64,000 nt of DNA, from the NCBI GenBank assembly GCA_029945375.1, contig CM057069.1:248001-312000 (forward strand), read 5' to 3'. Numbering within the stretch: position 1 is the stretch's first letter; each line of letters opens with the position of its first letter. Below the pieces are notes generated by a model, which worked only from the letters and a program-made list of their open reading frames with translations, did no database searches and was not told the origin of the DNA. The position numbers and the translations under genes were made by a program. This document shows, in pieces, positions 52,101-64,000 of this stretch. Origin of the DNA: Agaricus subrufescens (lineage: Eukaryota > Basidiomycota > Agaricomycetes > Agaricales > Agaricaceae).

Positions 52101-55100
52101 ACACTCTCCGGTGAAATACAACAACAAAATACTATTGTACCTTTACTTAATACGCCGAAATCTGACCGAAATATCAACAAGACCACAAACCCGCATTGTT
52201 TTCATGTACGCATGGGCATATCCCGACTTACCTTTTAAATCCGGTACAAAGGATATACGATCGATGGAGATCAGAACCAGGACCCCTTCAGTGGATCCCA
52301 TGGTGACGGAGCTACAGAAGATCATTGAACACATTACAACATTTTTTCATATAACAAACACAAGCACCACACACACCAAAACGTTCCATGCGCCACGCAA
52401 AATATCATTCCCTGCAGGCTGCATGGCGAAAACCACGCATTCCGGACGTAGATCATCATACATCAATAAAGTACAGGCGAACAGGCTGCCTCATTGTCTC
52501 AAATCTGCTGAGAAGAAAGAAAAAAATTTAGTAACATGTCATTCGGGATCTTTAAGTGGTGTGCGTTTCCACTCCGTTCAAAGTAAGGGTAAGTAGTTTG
52601 AGTTTCTCGGGACAATAAACTGTAAGCCATCATCGGAGAGTTGGTAGTGAGGATGAGAATATAAAAGGAAATAGCCTGCTTCTTTAAGGTTTCGGTAACC
52701 CCGATAGCCGAACTCTCCGCCGCTGCCGCCTTGAACATTCGGCCGGCCACCGCATTCCGGAACACAGGAACGTACATGTCCATTGGTTCCATCCCAGGTG
52801 CCATCAGAGACGTACTTCATTGGTACGTGGTACGTGTTCCATCGTCGGTCGAGAGGAAAAAGCTTGCTTTTTTATCTTTATTTCAAAAAGCTCCCGGTCC
52901 AGGAACGATCTATCCCATATCTGGGAGGCGGACTGCGGTGTCGGATGTACTGCTTCCAAGAAGCAAACCCACAGTGTAGGGTTTTGTATACGGCTTTTGA
53001 CGTCTCCACACTTCTTAAAAAGTGCGGTCCAGCTATAACCTCTGCTAAAGAGACTCGATAACAACCAGACTCGTTAGCAAGTGCCCAAACCAATTCGTCC
53101 GCCGGTTCTCCTCGGATTAAACAGACCCTACTGCCCCCTCGTGCTCTTTGCGCCATCTTTGTGCCCTTCTCGAAAAGGGGCTCATTTCTCAGCATCTTCA
53201 TTATATTTCTACAACCAATCCTTTCCTTTACACTTGCCCTCCTAATCTACGCAAATCGCCGTGACAGACATATTCTTTCGGAAGTTCTCGTGAGGGGCCC
53301 CTTCTTCTGACATTTCAGGACTGTAAAACCTTAAGCCGAAAGATCTTTGTAAAAAAAAACTCTCAGGGTAAATTCACCCACGCATAGAGTGCCGCCCTCA
53401 ACGTCAGTGGCTTTATCGGTCTTAAGGGAACAAGTGGCTACAGGAAATGATAACAGCGTGAATGCGGTTCCATATCTATACATCTCACATATACTTTTCG
53501 CACTTCCTCTCCACCTCACTGTGCATCTTGTCCGCAGTGTGTTTACACCGATCAGAAGTCCCGGGCTTTGGGGCTGTTGGTGCTGAATTGATTACTCCTT
53601 GCGGGACCGTTCTTTAATTCTGGGTTGCGGCCTAAAAATAATTACTGTCAAGATGTTGCGCGAGTTAGCGCGATGATGGCATCCTTAGGTTCTATCTTTC
53701 GCAGTCGGTAACAACAACCGACAGCGCTTCAAGTACTCCATAGTCATATACCTGAATCGGTTGTAAATTATGGCGCTGTGGCTCTACCTGAAGCAAATGT
53801 GTATATGAAATGACTCGCCAATGCCGGCGCGATGGATGGCGAAATGAAACATTCAGGTTAGTACGATCAGTTGTACTCGGGTACGGCTAAAAGAGTATTG
53901 GTAGCCGCATCACACACCCCAGATCTCATGATACATCCAGGGAGGGCAAGAAGCCTTCAGGTGCAGGACCAAGAGACTCTCCTCAACGGCCGAAAGGTAA
54001 GGTAATCGAGTAGGTTTTTCCTTTAGAACCATACGCACAATGTTTCGGCTTTTGCCATGTTTTGATGATATATGGATTAATCTGATTAAAGTTGATTCCA
54101 GTTGGCCTAGGCTGCCTGGGAGCTCCACTATGCCGTGTGCGCCACTATTCAAATAATCACCTGCTTCCGTTGTGGAAGAATCGTGTAGCAGGAAGGATCG
54201 TGATAACGAAGTACAGGGCTCTCCGATGGAGTAGTCCGAGAAGGTGTTAACTCCCAAACACAACGTAAACGCGGTTGGCATGCACAAACAGGAAATTTCC
54301 ACAGCACAGTTATAATTATAAGAATACAATACTCATCAGAAACAGCACTTCATTCGCAACATGCAGCATGTATGGATGAATATCATTCATTATCTTATCG
54401 ACGTCCACAGGGACATAACGTAAACGATGTTCCCTCCTCCCAAATCGGCATTTCTACATTGGCTACAGCTGACCGAACAGAGCCGTGCTCAATAAATCGA
54501 ATACTTTTCGCCGCGGGAAGGTCAAGGAAGCATCATCGAAGCTCGCAATTTATAATCACGCGCCATCAAAAACACATCTCATGATCATGAATCGAAGGAG
54601 AACCATACAATACTTAAATGATTATTCACATAAGATAACAATTTTGGAAACCTCAGTTTTTTGTGGCCCTTAGTATTTGCAAGTCTCCACGCACTGTCAT
54701 AGATTGGGAGGACAACTCGTAAAAATCGAATTTTTGTCATTCCTCCCTATGGTCTGGACCGTAGATCACCCAAATAGGTATCGCAGACCCCAGGGTAGGC
54801 TATTGGTAGGCCGTGCAGACCACCAACCAGCCGGCATGGGCGAGGAAGAGAGATGAAAACCAGGTGGAAAGGTCTTCCTTGCATCTTCTAGCCCCGGAAG
54901 GTTCTGGATCGATTGATGTCTCGCTTAGCTGCCCAGGAGGCAAAAGGGCTCTCTGGGTCCTAGTCGATGATCACCTGAAAGAGTAGGTCCCTCTCATTCT
55001 CCCCCTTTCTTTGATTTCATTTGCTGTAGAGACTCTCTTTTAAAACGCTTCTCCTTCAGTAATCAAACCCGTCTCCAGTGATTCATTTGCGGGCTCTTGA

Positions 55101-57629
55101 ATTCTATCGACGAGCATGGCCTCATGTTAAACGGAGCGAGATCATCTTACCTCCGAAGGAGCGCGAACTAAAAGTTTTGTTCCCCCGACAAGCGGAATCG
55201 TCTGCTCCGTAAAGGATGAGAGGAGAAAGACTCTATTTACAGGCGGAACAGTTTTAACTATTCAGTGAACAGCCGGAGAATGAATCACGGTGGTGCACAT
55301 AACCTTCGATGATGTCGGACAAAGCTTCGAATACCAATGCCAATAGCTACTAGGTGTTGAGGGTCTCAATGTATACTCCAAGGCACTAGTTAACAGTGGT
55401 TAATATAACACAGGGTCCTATCTCGCCGTGACGCACGAGGGAAGGGGATCGGAATCTCGAGAATACGAGATTAAGAAAATGAGATAGGAAGCTATTCACA
55501 ATAGTGTCGACGACCCTTACGCCGATCGGAGAGCCGAAATTCATGAAACCGTGCCGACCGCCCGCCCGTTTAGCATGCTGTAGTTAAACGGCAATAATGG
55601 CACAAGTTCGAATGTATTCTTGGATGCCACGCCGGTGGTGGCGATTCCAAGGCACACGCCGAAGCCCGTGTGCAAAAAACTCGGAAAAACTGATGGGCGA
55701 GGCGAATGCAAGTTTCATGATTGAACCATCACTGGTGTGCCCACAAAAACTTAGTCGAGTTCGTTGCCACCGAGGGAATAGAAGGTCCGGCATCGAGTAG
55801 AAAAGTATGCCTCAAGTTACTCTGCCCTGAAGGTTGACTCTGACTTTCGAACTGTGAGGGCCGCGGAGTATCGATCAAGCAAAGTTGACACTGCGCGTTC
55901 AATCATAAACAAACCCACTGTTGTTCAGTTGACTTGATCTTACTTGGTGACAGTGGTGAAATTTCTGTTAATGTAATATCCGGAGACAGAACTGATACTG
56001 GACGTGGCAAAGTTAGGAACGTGTAAGGCGAAAAGTGTTTAAGAGGGGTTAATCTCATTTCCCCATCAACAGGGCACTGTGGGATGGGATGTACGGAGGT
56101 GCGAAACCATTAACGAAAAGTTTACAAAACGGACCAATATATTCCTAGGTATTCGCCGTGCCGGAGCGTAGCTCACTGAAAATGTCAGGAGGCAAGGCGT
56201 GGAAGTTAAGATGAAAATAACAAGGGTCCGATCCGCCGGAGCGACGCTGCCAATGAAAAGTCGTGATTCCGCCACTGACAATGCATGCCCTGCGGTTCAT
56301 CGATATCTTCGGCTATCACGTAGTCCAGGTCATGAAGGTTCTCGCACAACCAAATAGATGAGAAAGACACCGGACATGTAGGTGGTCCTGAAGGGCACAG
56401 GGTAACTACGGATGCTTAGTCGCATGTTGCTTATCCTGGACACGGCGGACATTTAGTTGCCAAGTCGGCAAGTTTCAGAACAATGGTTAGTCTGCTGTGA
56501 GAGTGATGCCCTGGTGATGCCTCACTGTTCGTGCCGAGGGTAGTTGTTTCTTTTTGTGCATCCTGACCCGGTACTATCACAGCGGCTGAGACGTGATAAG
56601 TGTCCATATCTAAGCTTTACCAGTCAGGTGAAATTAGTCCCATGATCCACGCGATGGAAGAAGCAACATCGTCGTGCAGTGGGAAAACGGGGGGTGGCAT
56701 GTGTTCAAGTATATTATGATCATCGCTGGTTGTTTTGGGCTCCTCGTATTACTATATGTGCTTGAGGAGGAACAATAATCCATTATTCCCTTCGCGAAGG
56801 ACTTACAGGGCATGAAGACGGGGATAAATCGCGATGCGGGGGCTAGAGCAGGCGCCCCTACCAATATGACGTCGCTTACGACGGCGGGGCTCCCCTTTCA
56901 ACCCATTTCAGCCTGACTGTTGAACGCCGATACGGAGCGATACGGAGTGACGGAGTCATGAAACCCTAGGGATCAGCGCCGATCCTGAAGTCCACAAGGT
57001 TAAACATGAGATAGCCGAGAGGCAGGTGTGAAATGGAGTTTCATTAGAGTTTTCAGACTCACTATCTACACACCTTCGACCCTAAACTTCAACTGTGAAG
57101 CCCCTGTCTTCTATCCACTACCAGCCTTGTGGTTTTGTGCACTTCGTTGCTTGACTTCTTCGAGGGTAGTCTGTGTTTCGCACTGCGGGTTGTTATGGTA
57201 CCAGTTTCTATTGTATAACCCATATATCGCCGTCAGTTTTAGGGCTAGCCAGGGGCGAGCAAAGTAATTGATGAACGATCTTTTTTTGACACATAGCACC
57301 TCGCTTATCACTGCAAGAATTGGGGTAAAGTCTACAGCCGCAGTATACTAATAGACATACCCGGTTCCAGTGCTGAAGCCAAGGTTCAAGGTTCTAATTT
57401 CCAACAAGACACTCCAGTAGGAGTTACAGCGGAAGTTAGCGCCGCAACTGTATTGGCGGTCTCTCATCCGAACGTTCGTTGTAGTCACGAGTCATATATA
57501 GTACCCCAAGCTATCACTAGGTGATAGAGCTTCGAAAGGTTTTTTTTATCTCTACGAGTACAGAGCTTTATGGCTCGAGTAATAAGAGATTCGATCTACG
57601 ACTTACTCCTGAAAGCTAAGTATAACTTA
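49108..57629. other. Eight-kilobase gene-poor stretch
   Basis: The first 400 bp are GC-rich and are likely the 5' region of the minus-strand gene starting at 49107. Beyond that only short, unrelated frames occur on both strands (for example 52051-52596 and 53910-54329). None has motifs or splice-linked partners. No terminal repeats, tRNA or array was seen. The last kilobase is the 3' side of the permease gene. Confidence 0.5.
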
Positions 57630-60359
57630 TCAGGCCATACCGTCTAGGCTAGACTCTGCTGTGTCGTCCTTTGGAAGGGTGGAATGATCACGAAGGTTCG
57701 ACTGTGGGCCATGATAATGTTTGCGGCCAGAGATGAAGTACCAAATGCTATCCATAGTCTTGTCAGAGGACCAGGTAATGTTCAACACAATATGGACTCA
57801 CAGCGATAGAAGTACGACTCCGCCTGTAATAGCCTTCGTTGTGTCGGTGTGGGTGCATAAGCGTCATCCTTTGTAGGCGGGAAATTATGCCACATACCGA
57901 TGCGTAATTCATATTATCTTTAGTGACCGGGAACACAGTAGGTAATGAAAAGATTACGGTGATGAAGCATGTCCATATAATGCACAGCCAATTGCAGAAG
58001 TTTCCGATTATTCCGTCACCTAAAGAGAATGGACCAGGCTTGAATTGGACCTCTGGGTGGTTGTAATTGATTCTGCGGAGAAAGATGGGAATGATATAGC
58101 TTGCATCGAGCGCCATGGGCGTCAAGGAGAATATGGCATTTGCTGCGATCGGACTAGCGAGGTCAAGCAATCCCAGGAGTATGCAAACAGCTGTGGCGAG
58201 CCACACAGAGCGCAGTGGTGTATCCGTAAGCCTACTGTTTACACCAAAAAAGCCGCGATCTGGTAGACCTATGACAGAAGTTGAATCAGAGGTAAGTGTA
58301 TGGCTAATCGCGCAGAGAACTTACCGTGGTCGCGACTGAATGCATAAAGAACACGGGAGGTAGCCTGAAGTGCCGTTTGCACGACGAAGAATGCCGTCAA
58401 ACAAACAGGAACCTATTTAGGACTAAGAATTCATTCCTCATGACTATCTCCCTCCACTTACCCACAAGATTAGAGCGCCAGCCTTGCCCATGCGGTCAAC
58501 CATGATCTGGAAGCAATGAATAAAGGAAGCGCATCATCGTGAAGAAAATACCTGGAGGAAAGCGGAACCTGAGGGACCGGGAAGATTTTCTCTGGTACCA
58601 AGGATTTTCTGTTAGCATGTCTATAAAAAGTACCATAAGATGCCGATAACTCACAACGGTCCAGAACAGAGAACCAAGACAATGTTCAATAACCAGCCGA
58701 TGATACCAGTGCCGAGGACTATGCCCAAGTCAATTATTTACAACAGAATATGTGCTGAGGAGGACAAACCAGCAATGACAATAGCCGATGGTGCGGCATA
58801 AGCAGCCCGTTGCACTTCTTCACTAATCAAAGTTATTCACAATTCGGAGGAAAAGAGCTGGCTGTCACATACGAGATATGAGCAGTGGCGTCGTAATCCT
58901 TATGCCGTTGTCAATAATAGATTAACCATTAGAATTGTTGGGGATACTTACTGTCATCTGATAATGAGTCAGTTGCTACTCAGACATTAATTCTATAGAT
59001 TACTCACTGTCCATTGGACACTGAGAAGGCCTAGTAAAAAGGCAATTCCCGTGTTCCATCCACCTGTCTGGTTTATCACCCCAGCCGAACCGAACACATA
59101 GCTTGCCGAATGCATTTCTGATCGTGGTGTAGTTGCCAGAAGAACGATAATTATGACTGGAATGCCAGAATCTATCTTAGGCACCTGAAATGGAAAGGAA
59201 GGACTTACTGAATGTTGTGCCTAAATTCACAAACACAAATCCTTTGGCTAGTCTGGCCAGGTGGCGTGTGGCCAGGGAGTTCTAGAAACCACATCCATGA
59301 TTGATCATTGGCTAGTATTTAGGGACATGGAATGACGTACCAAGATCCCATGAACAACCATCATGCCCGCAAAGAGACCGACGGTCTTGCCCTATCGTAA
59401 ATTATTTCAGCAATTGTTACACGGAATCTAGGGTATTGCATGACACACAGATGTCAATACGAATTGAGGTCCCTAATCGACAAATTAAAAGAAAGGACAT
59501 CAACTCAGAAAAGTAACCCACTTGTCCGATGCTCACGGCGGCCCATATCATATTCGCAAGCCCGAATTCTGTGGAGGCGCAGCCCGCAATCTGACCTTCG
59601 TTATGATGTCAGACAGAAGTTTATCGTCAGGTGAGACAATAAAATGCCGTATACCAAGGATATTGAGCCACCCGACTAGCCAACCAACCTATCCAAACGT
59701 AAGCCTTCTTCTGATGCAATGAATAGGCTAATTTTACCTCAGCGCGATATCTTTTTGGGGTCAGGTGAGCGGATGCAGTGTATCTAGGGCGAGCCGTCAG
59801 CGATAGCGTATTGACAGAGGATGAATAAAGTATTCACAAGCCACCGCAAGTTGGGTAGGCGCTAACAATTTCCGCGATGCTGGCGCCAAGGGTAAAACAG
59901 ACACAAGCGCCAAGAATCCAACACCACACCACCTGTCATTAAAGCGTGAGATTATGCGTGATATGTTGTGGCACCGGATGAGTCGCGGGGCAGAGGGTGG
60001 GTGCTTACCGTTGCTGGCCCACCAAGAAGTAGAGGACTATTGAAAGTCGTTGCTACACTCGAACATAAGCCCTAGGACATCGTGTCAATACAATCATAAC
60101 TTAGATCCAAAATAGCGGCACTCGCCATAATACTGAAAGCAAAGCTTATCTATGTTCGGGGAAGTGTAATTTTTTCAGTGCATGTTTCGTCGTAAAATGT
60201 AGCCGATCGTACCGTAGCTAGGCTCGTAAACTCTCTTTTGAAGGATGGTTTGTACCCAAGAGCGAGGAGTTCCTTGTCATCATCGTTCGATGTCTCTAGA
60301 CGAGAGGCAACTTGTACGTCTTCATTCTCAAATTTTTCGCTCTTGATCGACGCGGTCAT
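57630..60359 (-). CDS. APC-superfamily amino-acid / choline / GABA-type permease
   Basis: The multi-exon gene starts at the ATG at 60359 (MTASIKSEKFENED) and stops at 57630. The N-terminus reads DDKELLALGYKPSFKREFTSLAT, the standard opening of fungal amino-acid/choline permeases. Then come FAFSIM|GLCSSVATTFNSPLLLGGPAT and further membrane exons. The late exon reads LLDLASPIAANAIFSLTPMALDASYIIPIFLRR and GPFSLGDGIIGNFCNWLCIIWT, with a cytosolic tail WYFISGRKHYHGP. It would import small amines or amino acids across the plasma membrane with about 12 spans; the exact substrate cannot be read. The intron after FSIM appears to start with GC (GCGAGT) and to end CCTAG. Middle exon borders (58400-59900) were not all resolved. 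Confidence 0.82.
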
Positions 60360-61553
60360 GACAGGGGTTGGTGGTTAGGTGAGGCCAGGTGAGATATTCC
60401 ACAAAAAAGCCAGATAATGGACTCGGCCGTTCTGGTGCTTGGGAAAGGAGCGGGGAAGATTCAAAGAACCTAATCCATCAACGGTTTGCCAAGCTCTATT
60501 TACAGGAAACCTCGCATAGAAGAAATACACATGAAAAAAGGGGGTTTATCCCCATTTGTATCCATTGTCAAGCTATACATATTACCAGCCAATCGGAACT
60601 TTGTATTCGGGTTCCAAGGCTACAAATTTTAGCGAAGGCGACCGAATCGTAAGCTTGCGTCTGAATTTTAGTGGAGTGATTGAATGATGCATAGACGTTT
60701 TCTCCCAGTAACTCCTGCTAAGATGAGGCCCGAGTGGGGCTGTCGGAAAAAAACATAATGTGTGGAATGATTAGTGATGATGGATATGATTCAAAATTAC
60801 ATAACTATTAAACATTGAGGCTTCTTGTCCCTGGATATCGGATTCCTCTCAACGACTCACAGCGCGTTCGACATGGAGCAAGAATAACCTGTACTCCAAT
60901 AAGACCTGTACTGCGTTCCATTCTCCAATAGAAGTTACCATTCACTGTACTAATCAAGTAAAGAAAGTCGCTGCAATGTCATGGGTCAAGTAAAATAGAA
61001 AGATTCCATATGCCATCGGTTCAAGCCAACGTAAAGTGTCCGTCGACCCTAGATTTCTCGAACTTTCTTCTTATCTTTGTTCTCCTCTTTCTCATGCTTT
61101 TATTACGTCTTATAAGATCACGCACGTTCTGAAGACGATGAACGGTCACCGGTTCAATGCTATTCTTGATGAGTGAAATCTACGAAATTTCTGTCATGCT
61201 CGGCTGATGCCATCAACATTCAAAGAAATATCGCCAAAGACCTCGAATCGAGATTATAGTGTATGGAATACAATTACAAGAGCTGAAGTACTCAAGGCGA
61301 TCCGTCAAAATACAATGGACAGATGAAGGATAGAAGAAAAATGGAAATAGAAAGGTTGAAAAGAAGTTGAACAAGTCGGTACGCTCTATCGAGGAGTTCA
61401 CTTCCTTGAATGCGGTACCTACCACGAACACATACAGGTCGTCAATACAATCAATGTGAGTCAGAATCTAATATTACGGAGATAAAAGAGTCAGCGGTCC
61501 GAAATGTGGCGGTGGTAGGAGCACTGAGGAATCCGTACCGGGTATAATGTCCA
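60360..61553. other. Intergenic region
   Basis: Promoter side of the permease and 3' side of the MYND gene. Only short frames without features are seen. Confidence 0.5.
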
Positions 61554-62473
61554 TTAGAATCGTTTACCGTTATGGAAACGGTCTTCCAGTATCTCCTGAC
61601 AATTCGGTATCCACGGTAGTCTGGAAGTAGATTCTTTGCTGAGAGCTGCAATAGGAAAGACGTGGTATCCCGGTATCATTGGCAAACATTGAATCAACAA
61701 CCCTAGAAGCACACGACCCTCTTGCTCTTTCCGCTCCTCTCTAAACGTTTGCATAGGAGGCCCCGCCATCTCAGTAGCCTCATCCAACGTAATAACCTGC
61801 ATCTTATTCATATTGAAATATTTCCCAACCTCGGTGCTAGGATTGTGATATTCAATTTGTATGAGAAGGATATGACTAGCAGCGCGGTCTTGTGGAAGTT
61901 GGAGGCTATGGATTGATACTGCGAATAGGGTCATCATGTGGAAAGAGAACCACTTTTTGAAACGCTTGTGAAGTTCTTGCCAGGTCATGCCTGGCGGCGG
62001 AAGGGGTAATCCAGGAGAACCAAATTTGCTACTTGCTGCCAGAATCATATCGTTCCACTCCAAAGATGCCTCATACTCTGAATGCTCGCAATGTTTCTTG
62101 TGTGTCTAAAAAAAAATCAAAATCGATGAATATACTCGTACGAGCATCTTGATAACCAAAGAAATCCATACTGGCCAATGCGCTCTTTGACATTCACTCG
62201 AGCAATACCTAAGGGCGCTCATACATTAAACAAAAAAGGGTCAATCCAAAAACAGAAACTATCAACTCACAAGGCCCTTTCACATCTCTGACACAATTTC
62301 AGCACATCTTTCTTAGACCCACTCTTTCGGCAATTATAACAGGAATGCGTTGTTAACTTTGACCAACGGCCTTGCGAGAGGATATGCCGAGTCAGCGCAA
62401 CAGTTCGACCATCCAGAGGAAAATTTTGTGATTGAACCTCCGGCATAATGCGTGTAGGGGGTGGTCCGTACAT
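61554..62473 (-). CDS. MYND-type zinc finger protein (263 aa)
   Basis: Exons 62473-62271, 62208-62172 and 62105-61554 join in phase (introns 62 and 66 bp). After about 45 residues comes a complete MYND finger: CYNC, then CQRC, YCSSECQ, and HWPTHKKHC. All seven Cys and the His expected for two zinc ions are present. The finger is split over all three exons. The C-terminal 180 residues (WNDMILAASSKFG, WQELHKRFKKWFSFHM, LFAVSIHSLQLPQDRA, LLGLLIQCLPMIPGYHVFPI) look like the helical domain often found after MYND in agaricomycete proteins. MYND fingers bind proline-rich partners; the specific role is unknown. The start is the first ATG of the frame. A longer alternative C-terminus (to 61451) is possible. 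Confidence 0.85.
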
Positions 62474-63154
62474 TGTCAATGGAAGAGGAGGGCTGTAGAT
62501 CGTGGGATTCGATTAACAGCTTATAAGTAAGTAAGGTGATTGCCGGGGGCTAGTGCCGACGTAAGTAGACAATAATGAGACACTATTATTACACTCGCAG
62601 CACATCTCTGTCATCAATAATGATGGCTGATAAATGATTAATGATCGGGGAAGCAAAAGGCGGATTGGAGATCGTGGGCTCGAAAACATATCGGCTCTGG
62701 TGTTCTGAACCATATAATAACCCTTCGAAAATGGGATAACACAGCTTGCAAAAGCTATCTATTCTTTCTGGTAGCATTCCAAAACACTCGAGAAAACAAT
62801 AGAACGAAACGAAGCCATGACTTAAATGGAATATAGATATATAAAACAAACAGAAACCCAGCGCACTTTTAATGAAACCTATAACCTGCGAGCTACCTAA
62901 AAAGTATAATCGATACAATCGGCGTTCAAGAAAAATGAAACAAAGATCAATTATTATACAACGAGAACGGAAAAGCAAGCACAAGATCAACAAACCATCA
63001 AACATCGCCAAAGAGAACAAAACGGACGCGGGGAAAAGAAGCAAGATGGGAGGTTAAAAAGGGTATCCGAGAAGGTAGGTTTCCAAGAAAAACAGGTCAA
63101 AAACAGACCAAAGGTATCAAACCTTACAAGAACAAAGGATCACCTGCCCACTGA
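62474..63154. other. Intergenic region with a long minus-strand shadow frame
   Basis: A 151-codon hydrophobic minus-strand frame (63044-62589) lies directly after the stop of the coiled-coil gene. Its composition is that of AT-rich untranslated sequence, and it has no motifs. It is most likely the 3' untranslated region. Confidence 0.5.
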
Positions 63155-64000
63155 TCACCCAGAAATAGGCACCATACTTCTCCGCCGCACAGTTTTCACA
63201 CTATCATCAACATTATTCTCCTTTTCACTACTCTCCGAGATACTCGGCGTCGGACTCATAATAGAAGCCCGTCGCGCCGTCATAGTGGTCGATTTTGGCT
63301 TATCTGCATTCCCTGAAACGACACGCCTTGCAGTGGGCGGGGTGACGACTGTGCGAGTACCAGTCGTGGGTGATTTCATACCGGCACGTTTCAGGGAGAG
63401 TGGAGGTGGCGAAACTGATGAACGAAGAGCAGTAGCCGTCTTGGCAGATGCTGCCCCTTCAGTACGTTTTTTCACTGTCAGAGTCGAAGAAATAGAGGCT
63501 CCGTTCAAAATATTGACTCGATTACTCTTTCCTAGCGCCGCGATTCTTTCAGTATGACCCCTAGCACTCCCAGCATCCGAAAGAACGGAGGCGGGACGTG
63601 AGGGCGGCTTCGTAGTAGTCAGTGTGCTATCCGCGAGAGAAGTCGACATTCTGCGATTGATAACTTTTGAGGAAGAGGAAGCAGTAGCAGGTGTGGCAGC
63701 AGTAGAACTACTAGATTTGATCCCCACTTTACGCTTGTACTAGAGAACCAAACATTAGCTTTTTCCCGACTCCAATAAAATCGAAAAACGACGTACCAAC
63801 TCCAATTCCTGTTGCTTAGCATCAAGAGCAATATTCAGTCCCTGAATATCCTCCTTATCTTGAGCATGTTGCTTCGTCATCTGCGTCATCTTAACCTCCT
63901 TATCCGCACTCTCCTGCTGCAATTCATGCACATGTTTCCTCAACCTATCCATCTCGTTCTTCAACGAATCCACTCTCTCCTTTGTCGACTTCAATTGATT
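63155..64000 (-). CDS. Coiled-coil protein, C-terminal part, cut by the right window edge
   Basis: Two exons are visible, the edge to 63797 and 63739-63155, joined across a 57-bp intron (GTACGT..CTCTAG). The upstream part is a heptad-like coiled coil (ERVDSLKNEMDRLRKHVHEL, KEDIQGLNIALDAKQQELEL). It is followed by KRKVGIKSS and a long, basic, Ser/Thr/Pro-rich tail (SRPASVLSDAGSARG, KRAGMKSPTTGTRTVVTPP). Several SP/TP sites and the end RRRSMVPISG suggest a phosphorylated tail. Kinesin tails or microtubule- or spindle-associated proteins are possible, but no diagnostic motor motif lies inside the window. The start is outside. Confidence 0.75.

Noticed and set aside
52051..52596. 181-codon plus-strand frame
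   Set aside because: Mixed composition typical of chance frames, no motif and no conserved blocks.
53910..54329. 139-codon minus-strand frame
   Set aside because: No recognisable family, no splice-linked partners, composition not convincing.
62589..63044. Hydrophobic 151-codon minus-strand frame
   Set aside because: Lies just downstream of a gene end in AT-rich DNA, no motif, hydrophobicity explained by T-rich codons.

Overview
The window is nuclear DNA of a filamentous basidiomycete, most likely an agaricomycete. Nearly every real gene is broken by several short introns of about 48-60 bp with GT..AG ends. The recognisable proteins are a fungal Tnp2-type CACTA transposase, a DUF6534-type multi-membrane protein, a basidiomycete Fe2OG-dioxygenase-like protein, fungal BTB proteins and an ABCC transporter. 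Most genes were rebuilt by joining exons by eye and checking that the reading phase carries through. The species cannot be named from this.

Left part (1-17.4 kb) is repeat-rich. An uncharacterised gene (minus strand) stands head to head with an apparently intact CACTA transposase (plus strand, 5 exons, 1022 aa). Next come a 1.5-kb G-depleted low-complexity tract with 21-bp and 40-bp tandem repeats, a small two-exon gene, two decayed copies of an LRR/F-box-like gene, an Fe2OG-like protein that seems to have lost catalytic residues, and a many-exon DUF6534-type membrane protein.

Middle part (17.4-30.8 kb). The most striking object is a complete 4.57-kb hAT-type transposon (17399-21966). It has 22-bp perfect terminal inverted repeats, an 8-bp target duplication and five copies of a 9-bp subterminal motif. 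Its single 8-exon gene stays in phase throughout and fuses a Ulp1/C48-like protease domain to a zinc-finger/hAT transposase (1291 aa). It is followed by a secreted protein of unknown function and a tandemly duplicated BTB / flavin-monooxygenase array, with two intact BTB genes, one intact monooxygenase and two monooxygenase remnants. A 634-bp MITE with its own 8-bp target duplication sits in this array.

Right part (30.9-64 kb) holds ordinary conserved genes on the minus strand: an ABCC/MRP-like transporter, a small membrane protein, NAD malate dehydrogenase (10 exons, two of them microexons), an APC-family amino-acid/choline-type permease, a MYND-finger protein and the C-terminal part of a coiled-coil protein cut by the window edge. 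Two long gene-poor stretches (41.3-48.4 and 49.1-57.6 kb) flank a conserved proline/serine-rich gene whose frame is broken at a run of 12 G. I saw no rRNA, convincing tRNA or CRISPR array.
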